Source: Zancudomyces culisetae
Taxonomy: Eukaryota > Kickxellomycota > Harpellomycetes > Harpellales > Legeriomycetaceae
Length of the DNA stretch: 15,676 bases
Direction of reading: 5' to 3'
Assembly (NCBI GenBank): GCA_001969505.1
Contig: LSSK01000804.1
Coordinates: 1 to 15,676, forward strand
Shown here: in pieces, positions 9,061 through 15,676 of the stretch
How positions within the stretch are numbered: position 1 is the first letter of the stretch
How the letters are laid out: the number at the start of each line of letters is the position of its first letter
Made by a program: the position numbers and the translations under genes
Notes under the pieces: generated by a model
The model's input: the letters and a program-made list of their open reading frames with translations, nothing else
Told to the model about the DNA's origin: nothing
Database searches by the model: none

Positions 9061-9463
9061 AAAATTAAACATATTCTCTACTATTTGCCCATACATGTAC
9101 TAAAACAATAGTGCAAGTAGTGTTGTATGTGTGTGTGTATCTAGAGGGGAAGAATGAACATCCCATCCTCCCTGTAATAACTACACTCCCTGGCAAAGAA
9201 AAAACACGTTGCTGCCCATCCACTTGCTAGAACTGTGTGATATTTTAATTTTTTTTGTACAAAGTACATCAAAGCCTACACTTATGTGCTTTATGATCAT
9301 TTACGAGTTTTATGTGCAAAAAGCAGGAATATCTGTCGATCATTGCATTTAGATAAAGGCGTGACGCGAAGAATCTCTTAGTTTCATTTCAAGTTATGCC
9401 AACTTTCGCGTAGACAAAGAAAAGAATTGACATCATGGTATCGTTTAAATTTCTCTTTTTTCT

Positions 9464-9482
9464 CCCCTCCCCTCCCCTCCCC
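9464..9482 (-). other. G-quadruplex-type motif (four G4 runs with single-base loops)
   Basis: The plus strand carries CCCC-T-CCCC-T-CCCC-T-CCCC within a longer pyrimidine tract (about 9452-9500). On the minus strand this is four runs of four G separated by single A bases, a canonical and predicted very stable quadruplex pattern. The mirror-like pyrimidine tract could also form a triplex. It lies between the two divergent genes. Confidence 0.7.
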
Positions 9483-10361
9483 TTCCTTCCCTCCTTCACC
9501 AACTTCCCAAAAGCTTGCAAAAATGGAAAATCATTAACCCACCAATAAGAAAATAGCAAATGTAATTTAAAGCATATTCCACAGAAAAAAAAAACACTAA
9601 ATTACACAAGATAGTAAGGATGAAAGGAGAGCAAGAAGTTCAACAATCTCTAAAGGTACAGGAATAGAGTTTTTTCGCATTCCCTCCCTACTCATCACAA
9701 TCCCGCAAAGTGTGTTGGGTGAAATTGAAAAATGTGGGAAAATCACATATATCTACAAAGAGTCTTACGTATGCATTTTTTTTGCTTTAGCCAAGAAAGA
9801 AAAGTAATTTTCCTTTTGATTTGGGAAAAGATGATGGGGCTTTTTTTAACCCTTTTATACCATTTTTTTTGTATTACAAACAAATGTTTAGTATTAGTAA
9901 TAACACTAAAATTGTAGATAAGAGTATAATTGAACACAACTACTAGTTGTAAACAAAAAATTATAAAATAAAGAATTCGGAAAAAAAAATTTTTTTCAAG
10001 TCTACTAAAATAAAAAAGTAAAACAATTAGACAAATGAAAAAACGGGGATGGCAAATGGCAATAATAATAAGAGCGACAAAACCGCAAAAAATTAAAAAA
10101 ACCTCTTTCTCATTTATTTATTTGAACTTTGTTGTTGATATACCAATAATACTGAAACGGCATAGTGTTATTGTAAATTCGACAGATCCAGCAATATACC
10201 AGCCTCATAAATGTGAATATAGCGACGGCTAGGATCAGTATAGAATAATTCTTTTAATCTCAATACTTACATATATTTTTTTTTACGTTGACTTTCTTAT
10301 CCGAAATCTCATCTAAATTGTATTAAAAAAGAATCGAATAGTCTCGAGGACGATCATCTTG

Positions 10362-10369
10362 TATAAAAA
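10362..10369 (+). promoter_or_regulatory. TATA-like box upstream of TBP
   Basis: TATAAAAA lies about 190 bases upstream of the TBP start codon, a plausible distance if the 5' untranslated region is about 100-150 bases. The background is AT-rich, so chance matches are common. A TATA box at the TBP gene itself would permit autoregulation, but this is inference. Confidence 0.3.
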
Positions 10370-10484
10370 CATCTATAACTAAAAGGAACAAAAGAATAAC
10401 AAGGAAAAACACAAATCAACCTTATAATCTTTGTAAAACATTATCAAACGCAATAATCTTAATATAGCTATAGAAAGAATCTTA

Positions 10485-10504
10485 AAAACAAAACAAAACA
10501 AAAC
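10485..10504 (+). repeat. (AAAAC)4 repeat in the presumed TBP 5' untranslated region
   Basis: Four AAAAC units lie in an A/C-rich, T-poor stretch that continues to the ATG (AACAAAG before ATG). Unstructured A-rich leaders are typical of well-translated fungal mRNAs. Confidence 0.6.
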
Positions 10505-10550
10505 AAAAGATAAACCAATTTAAAAAAAGAGCGAAAACAAAACAACAAAG

Positions 10551-11551
10551 ATGAATAGCAATACAAATAGATTAGCACTACCTAGAACGCCCGAAATAAG
10601 GAATCCGAACATGGGATTTGAACAAGGCAGCAAAGGCGGCGCAATGGGATATATGGGTAATGGGTCGAGTGGGGGAGGGATGGGTGGAGTAGAGCCATCA
10701 AGGACAATGATGACAAATAATAGTAGCAATGTTGACGGTGAAGAGAGCGTAGGAGTTGGGGCAGGTGGGTTAAGGACCGACCATAGTGTGGCGGGAATAG
10801 TTCCAACACTACAGTAAGCTGAATTAACAAGATGGTTAAATAATGATATTAAAATAGTGATAAGAGAAGATGAGGACAGGTATTAAGTGTAGTTTTAAAA
10901 ATAAATGATAGAAATATAGTGGCAACGGTAAATCTGGACTGTCGGTTAGATTTAAAAACTATAGCGTTGCACGCACGTAATGCCGAATATAATCCAAAGG
11001 TATTAAGACGTATAGATATATTTAAGTTGTAGTGATTGTGATAGTGTGGAAAAGAAAAAAGAATTATAAAGCAGAAAAGCAAATAAAACGGGAAAAACAA
11101 TTTTTTTAAAAAAAAATAGCGTTTTGCGGCTGTGATTATGAGAATCCGAGAGCCTAAAACTACGGCATTGATATTTGCATCGGGGAAGATGGTAGTAACA
11201 GGAGCAAAATCGGAGGATGACTCCAAGTTGGCAGCACGTAAATATGCAAGAATTGTGCAAAAGCTAGGGTTCCCGGCAAAGTTTACGGACTTCAAGATCC
11301 AAAATATAGTGGGCAGTTGTGACGTGAAGTTTCCAATCCGGTTGGAAGGGCTGGCATACTCGCACGGACATTTCAGTAGTTACGAGCCTGAGCTGTTTCC
11401 TGGGTTGATCTACCGGATGGTTAAGCCTAAAATCGTATTACTTATTTTTGTGAGTGGAAAGATTGTGCTTACTGGTGCAAAAGTGCGGACTGAGATTTAT
11501 CAGGCATTTGAGGCGATTTATCCTGTATTGACTGAATTTAGGAAGCCGTAG
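10551..11551 (+). CDS. TBP: TATA-binding protein (TBP)
   Basis: Three exons, 10551-10813, 10912-10999 and 11120-11551, join in phase across introns of 98 bases (GTAAGC...GATAG) and 120 bases (GTATTA...AATAG), giving 260 residues. Residues 1-82 are a variable Gly/Met/Ser/Asn-rich tail. Residues 83-260 are the complete saddle core, starting [15 protein letters not shown] and containing the first stirrup ([20 protein letters not shown]) and the second ([20 protein letters not shown]). The core is near identical to yeast [23 protein letters not shown] is the fungal/plant form. TBP binds the TATA minor groove and nucleates initiation by all three nuclear RNA polymerases, within TFIID, SL1-type and TFIIIB complexes. 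The introns lie after Gln88 and Lys117. The 3' end overlaps the convergent kinase gene by 14 coding bases. Confidence 0.98.
11441..11446 (-). terminator. candidate variant poly(A) signal for the kinase gene inside TBP
   Basis: The minus strand reads AATAAG about 90 bases beyond the kinase stop codon, within TBP exon 3; GATAAA variants lie nearer the stop. Fungal poly(A) signals are loose, so this is tentative. Confidence 0.25.
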
Positions 11552-14202
11552 AGTTGAAAAACGGATGCAACAGGGCTTCGTAAGCAGTTAGTCTTTTTTC
11601 AACATTGAGTTCTAGGCATTTTTCTAGTAAATCAATAAAGTGTAAAAGTAATTCTTGGTCCTTTTGGTTCAGTGCTGATAGTTTTGTGGCTCTGAAAATC
11701 CTTGTTTTCAAATCCATACCTGTGTTACCGTTACCGTTACCGTTACTGAAACTCTGGCTCTGATTCTGATTCTGGATATTGCTGTGATCTGAAAATACTA
11801 ATTGCTCAGCCTGGTTCAGCTCAAAATGCTGATCAGTAAATCGTCCGCGCCGCAAATATTTGGTGGAAAATTGGTTGTTGTAGCATCGTCGCAGCTCGAT
11901 AATCAGTTTTAACATGTGGTTGTTGGATCGCCCTGCAAACAAAATCTTACCTGTATACAACTCAAATAGCGTCACCGCTACGCTCCACACATCTATTGCA
12001 CATGCTAGATGTGGTGTCTTTCCAAAATCAATTCCTAAAATCACTTCGGGTGGTCGATAGTACCGGCTGACTAGATACGGCGTCGCCAGGTCGTCGTTGC
12101 TGCCTGCTTGCCCAATCACACTGCCCGACCCAAAATCCCCTAACCGTATGTATTTGTTATTTTCATCTATCAAGATATTGTCTGGCTTGATATCTGCATG
12201 CACCACCCCATTTCGCCGCAAGTGATTCAGCGCTATAAATAGCTGGCGCCCATATGCTCGGATCGCTTGTAAACTCAGTCCAACATTGTATCCATACCGT
12301 TTTAGCACCTCTCGTAAATTCATTTTCATCTCCTCAAGCACAATACACAAATGTCCTCTATGTTCAAAATGTCTCTTCATTCCTATAATGTGTCGCTCCT
12401 TCCCCCCACTGCTCCGTTGCAGCAGCTCCACTATCTCCATCTCGCGGTATCCTATCTTCTTCATTGTTGGATTGCTGCGTATGATTTTTATTGCCACACG
12501 CTTCTCCTCTACACCATCTCTCGCCCGCACCACTCCGCTAAACACCCCTTGTCCTATCTTTGCCTCCACCACATACCGCCCCCCGTCCAGCCCTTCCCCT
12601 ATCCCCACATTATAGTACCCTTGTTCGTCATCGTAGCTGTCAACTAACATTGCTTTTTGCCCTAAACCTATGTGTTTGCTTTGCTCCTCTAATTTCTCCT
12701 CATCTATTTCCTCTGCAAATAAATCCACCTCGAACTCTCCTTTTACCTTTACTTTTCCCTTTTCGTTACCTTTTACTCCACCTTTCTCATCTTTCTCCTT
12801 TTCTTTCTCCTTTTCTTTCCCCTTCTTTCTCTCCTCATCCTCCTCTCTATCATAGGTTGGGTCATAGCCTGCTGCTGCCACACCATCTCCTTCTTCACTC
12901 TCCTCTTCTTCTCCCTCTTTCCCTTCTTCGCTTCTCTTTTCTGTGCCCTCGTTTATAGTTTTTTCGGCTTGATCACCATTTACCCCTCCTTCTACTTTGT
13001 ACTTTTCCATTATCTCCTGCCTTCTCCTCCGCCTCTTTTCTATTTCCTCTTCCTCATTTACTTTATTCTCCTCCATTCCGCTATTTTCAATAATACTTAT
13101 TCTTTTACAACACTTTTACAGTTATATTAATTCAAAACATAAGCCTTAAATTCCTAATAACAACTTACTAAAACATCATTTCATCTGATTTTATGCCCTC
13201 CTCTCCATCCACTCCCTTCATCCGGCTGCTGTAATCACTACGGTCTTTTTCTCTAACACCATCCTTATCCCTGCTATTATTATAATTATTATAGTTTCTG
13301 TCGTTACTTTCGTCTTTATTAGACCTCTTATTAAAATATCTATCTTTTAAGTCTGTACTGCTAATGGTCTCTTCTCTTTCTCCGCGCCTCCTTCTATTGG
13401 CTTCCGCTTCGTGTGATCTAACATTTTCTTTATATTTACCGCTATAATATTTACTATCTTCATATTTACTCTTGTAACCTTTCTCTAGCTCTACTTTTCC
13501 TTCTCTTTCGTATATGTCTCTACTCCTTTCCCCTCTTCTATCTCTACTCCTTTCCTCTTTTCTATATCTATCACTGCCTCTATCTCTATCCCTTTCCTCT
13601 TTTCTATATCTATCCCTATCTCTATCCCTATCTCTATCCCTATCTCTATCTCTATCTCTACTCCTTTCTTCTTTTCTATCCCTATCCCTATATCTTTCTC
13701 CACTTCTACCTCTTCCCCTTCTTTTTTCATCATATCCGCTAGCTCCATAACTTTCATCATCGCTATAATCCTCATATCTTCTCCTGTCTCGTTTGTCTCG
13801 CCCATCGCTGTGTTTCTCCTCCTGCTTCTCCCTCCTATACTTTTCTCTGCTCCTGTACCTTTCTTTACTTTTGCTCCTGACATATCCTCTCTCTTCTCTC
13901 CCATCTTTTTCCCGTTCCCCTTCCCGTTCCCAATCTCGCCTCCTTTTCCTTGTTTCTACCTCCTCATCTCCCTCTCCTTTGTATCCCTTCCTCCCCCCAT
14001 ACTTTTCGCCCTCTCCCTCCACCCTTTTTCTTAAATCTTCACCTATCACATCTTGTAATCCATCCTTCTTGACCTTTTCCATCATTTCGCGATCATCATG
14101 TTCTAATAGAATCTCGCCCTCCTCCTTTTCTCGACCATTTGCTTCTTTTTGCTGTGCTGATTTCTCCATGTCATTTCCTTTTCCATCGTCACTCCTTTTC
14201 AT
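11538..14202 (-). CDS. prp4: Prp4-type splicing kinase (PRPF4B/PRP4K family) with long charged RS-like N-terminus
   Basis: Exons 13169-14202 and 11538-13080 join across an 88-base intron (GTAAGT...AATAG) to give 858 residues. Residues 1-345 are Arg/Asp/Glu/Ser-rich: EEGEI at 27-31, [14 protein letters not shown], and an Arg-Asp repeat at 182-198. An Arg-rich helix ([17 protein letters not shown]) opens exon 2. The kinase domain spans about 514-854: glycine loop [10 protein letters not shown] (520-529), VAIK lysine 543, catalytic loop HADIKPDN (639-646), DFG (660-662), and [13 protein letters not shown] (678-690) with the activation-loop Tyr680. [19 protein letters not shown] is diagnostic for the Prp4 family. 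An Asn/Gln/Ser/Gly low-complexity insert sits at about 779-800. Prp4 kinase phosphorylates Prp6 and Prp31 in the tri-snRNP and promotes the pre-B to B transition in the nucleus. Human PRP4K (1007 residues) has a similar N-terminus, whereas fission yeast Prp4 (477) is short. Coding bases are extremely purine-rich. Confidence 0.95.
11634..11639 (+). terminator. candidate poly(A) signal for TBP inside the kinase coding sequence
   Basis: AATAAA occurs 83 bases after the TBP stop codon. The next plus-strand sequence is antisense coding sequence of the Prp4-type kinase, so the TBP mRNA probably ends inside that gene. Confidence 0.5.
11725..11742 (-). repeat. (CGGTAA)3 microsatellite in the kinase gene
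   Basis: Three TTACCG units on the plus strand encode the Asn-Gly-Asn-Gly run of the low-complexity insert in the C-lobe of the kinase. Being a hexamer, its length changes preserve frame. Confidence 0.85.
13081..13168 (-). other. intron separating the RS-like and kinase halves of prp4
   Basis: The donor reads TTTTA-GTAAGT and the acceptor AAAATAG. Joining gives a Tyr codon (TA+C) and a continuous frame. Unspliced, the donor itself forms a TAG stop immediately after codon 344, and exon 2 offers an in-frame ATG seven bases into it. Confidence 0.85.
13609..13659 (-). repeat. hexanucleotide repeat encoding Arg-Asp dipeptides
   Basis: On the plus strand, CTATCC and CTATCT units alternate; on the minus strand they encode about eight consecutive Arg-Asp dipeptides of the RS-like domain. 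Two single-base versions of the unit are interspersed, both translating to the same dipeptide. Confidence 0.9.
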
Positions 14203-14334
14203 CGTGTTTTCTTTTCAACTCTCTCTTCCCTTTCTTTTCTTTTTATTACTGTTGGTCCTGTGATTTCGTTTAAAGACATATACTCAAAGCATACTCAGTG
14301 TATTTTGTTTATATCCACGCTTGCTTTTAATTTA

Positions 14335-14386
14335 CAAAATCTCGCGTTGGTTTATACGTTATTTTTAAGGTATAATCGAGATTTTG
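14335..14386. repeat. 10-bp perfect inverted repeat in the prp4 upstream region
   Basis: CAAAATCTCG at 14335-14344 is exactly mirrored by CGAGATTTTG at 14377-14386, with a 32-base spacer. It is about 130-185 bases upstream of the kinase start, where a paired transcription-factor site would be plausible. The spacing is long for an RNA hairpin terminator. Confidence 0.6.
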
Positions 14387-15621
14387 CGCAGTCGTGTAAA
14401 TAGTGTTTTTTTGCCAAAACATAAAAAAGTTCCTCCATTTTCTGAACCTATCCATCGCGCTCGTTGGTTATCATCGTTTTTTTTTCATTTGCTACTGAAA
14501 ATTACAAAACTACACTATACCCATCATTAGAATCAAGCATTTAGAGTTTACCACAACCATAATACACAACAAAACATGCAGTACAAGTTAGTACAACATA
14601 TTTAGTCACTTCTAAAAGCAATGCTAAGTCCAATACGTAAATAAATCTAGCACTAAAATCCTGTGTACACTTCAAATCATACGAAAATCCACCTTTTGTA
14701 CGTGTATAATATCAAGATCTACTCCCACGATCTCAGGTATACTATGTCGCTGTGCTACTTTACAATAAAAAATTGATATTACAGTTCTATTTAATTTTTT
14801 TTGTAATACCTACTACCCATATGTATTTGAACACTATTACATCACACCACATCCATAACTCTTTCAATCATGCACTGATTACTACTGCCCCACCTCCCTC
14901 CACTACCCTACACATCTCTCTCCGCTTTAAATGTCAAAATGACCTTTTGATCTCACCTGGAGGTAATAATAAAAGACAGTATATTACTCGGTAGGTTCTA
15001 TACTGACTCATAACATATTACTTTCTTTATACTAGACTGTGGAGAGAATCTATCACAGACTCGTGGAAAATTGGAGCTGATAACCCAGATATCATACTTT
15101 TTTATTTTTAGAACTTTCTAATGGATGTTTGGTGCTTTCATAAGCTGGTATTATTTTTGTGACACTATACACCCCAACTCGTACTTTACACATTCAATGT
15201 TGAAATACAACCATCGCACAACTACACGACCCCTTCTTCGCGTCTACTAGGTTAGAGGAACTGAATAACATTATTTTCAGATACGTGGATAATTTAAATG
15301 TCAATACCAAAACGTACATACAACAACATCTCCACTTATTTTCTGATGTGTATCAATACTCATTTTTAACACCATTTCATAACCATTATTATTTATACTT
15401 GCATATGTTAATAGAGTAATATGTATCTGGTGAACACTGTTTATTATGGAACTAATGTACCCAGAAATACCATCAATGTTCATGATTGCGTATCGCATCA
15501 ATGTTAAGTTTTATTAGTATGTACCACAATGGACCCTTTTTTTATGTGCACATATCCCTAAAAATGTAACCTAAAGACATCTACAGTCATATCTATGCTT
15601 TTACAAATTGTGTACTCCTCA

Positions 15622-15645
15622 CTTCCTCACTCACTTCCTCACTCA
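15622..15645. repeat. two perfect copies of a 12-base unit
   Basis: CTTCCTCACTCA occurs twice in tandem, flanked by partial copies on both sides, in a pyrimidine-rich stretch just before the terminal C run. Confidence 0.85.
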
Positions 15646-15664
15646 CTGTCTCTATGTTTTTCTG

Positions 15665-15676
15665 CCCCCCCCCCCC
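15665..15676. repeat. poly-C run at the window end
   Basis: The window ends in 12 consecutive C bases, and begins with 9 T bases. This is not a telomeric repeat. Homopolymers at both ends suggest assembly breaks. Confidence 0.8.

Larger units (their letters stand above)
8750..10550. other. divergent intergenic region between the gankyrin and TBP genes
   Basis: These 1.8 kb separate two divergently transcribed genes and should hold both promoters and 5' untranslated regions. Within it are a 126-bp hexamer array, a short TG run near 9127-9140, a C-rich tract, a TATA-like box and an AAAAC repeat, listed separately where notable. Frames at 9732-9917 and 10035-10232 show no recognisable feature and I do not call them genes. 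Confidence 0.6.
14203..15676. other. region upstream of prp4 without a recognised gene
   Basis: The first few hundred bases upstream of 14202 are the presumed kinase promoter and carry a 10-base inverted repeat. Farther right the sequence is AT-rich. A minus-strand frame at 15322-15498 starts with ATG, shows mildly coding-like composition (MRYAIMNIDGISGYI) and ends at a GTATGT donor-like site, but I cannot extend it to a gene. The plus-strand frame at 14752-14994 shows no known feature. Confidence 0.5.

Noticed and set aside
8862-9111. Plus-strand frames with Asn-Gln or Lys-Thr/Lys-Ala repeats, resembling prion-like or basic proteins
   Set aside because: They are translations of the hexamer array with no sequence of their own, and overlap the gankyrin upstream region.
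10849-11295. 148-residue minus-strand frame
   Set aside because: Antisense to TBP exons 2 and 3, crossing the second TBP intron.
12286-12958. Plus-strand Pro/Leu/Ser-rich frames opposite prp4
   Set aside because: Antisense shadows of the purine-rich kinase coding strand; they have no independent features.
13076-14202. Two separate genes, an RS-like protein and a kinase
   Set aside because: A consensus donor and acceptor join them in phase, and Prp4 kinases in other eukaryotes have this domain order.
13491-14263. Alternative frames of Ser-Leu or Glu-Ile repeats in the prp4 first exon region
   Set aside because: Frame-shifted reading of the Arg-Asp hexamer repeat. The RS-like frame joins in phase to the kinase and is the real one.
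1-15676. Transposons, CRISPR arrays, tRNA or rRNA genes, bacterial-type operons
   Set aside because: I saw no transposase or reverse transcriptase motif, no terminal repeats with target duplication, no spaced repeats and no cloverleaf. This is by eye; a tRNAscan and repeat search would be decisive.

Overview
The window looks like nuclear DNA of an AT-rich, intron-rich fungus. The TATA-binding protein core matches the fungal pattern as I recall it, one gene encodes a Caj1/Djp1-type DnaJ-X protein, and spliceosomal introns of roughly 80-180 bases are frequent. The intron density and the long charged N-terminus on Prp4 kinase argue against budding yeasts; an early-diverging lineage is possible, but the species cannot be read from the sequence. 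Both ends fall in homopolymers (T9 and C12), as at contig ends. All exon structures were derived by hand from reading frames, splice motifs and family alignment.

Layout, left to right. 1-2031: no recognised gene, but several short coding-like stretches on the minus strand (an unidentified split gene or a decayed one). 2473-3790 (-): type III J-domain co-chaperone with a DnaJ-X domain, 2 exons. 4661-6760 (-): ASH2-like protein with zinc-binding and winged-helix modules but no visible SPRY domain, about 6 exons, last exon uncertain. 6804-6986 (-): possible small transmembrane exon. 7212-8749 (-): gankyrin/Nas6-type proteasome assembly chaperone, 9 exons in only 660 coding bases, one intron GC-AG. 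8750-10550: divergent promoter region with a 126-bp hexamer array and a G-quadruplex-type C-tract. 10551-11551 (+): TATA-binding protein, 3 exons. 11538-14202 (-): Prp4-type splicing kinase, 2 exons, whose coding 3' end overlaps that of TBP by 14 bases. 14203-15676: no recognised gene.

The recognised genes are housekeeping functions: protein folding and targeting, chromatin/transcription, proteasome assembly, transcription initiation and splicing. They form no pathway or operon. I see no transposon, CRISPR array, rRNA or tRNA. The most unusual points are the register of the gankyrin introns with its ankyrin repeats, the tail-to-tail TBP/Prp4 overlap with a TBP poly(A) signal inside kinase codons, the Prp4 intron that separates two self-contained reading frames, and the SPRY-less ASH2-like gene.
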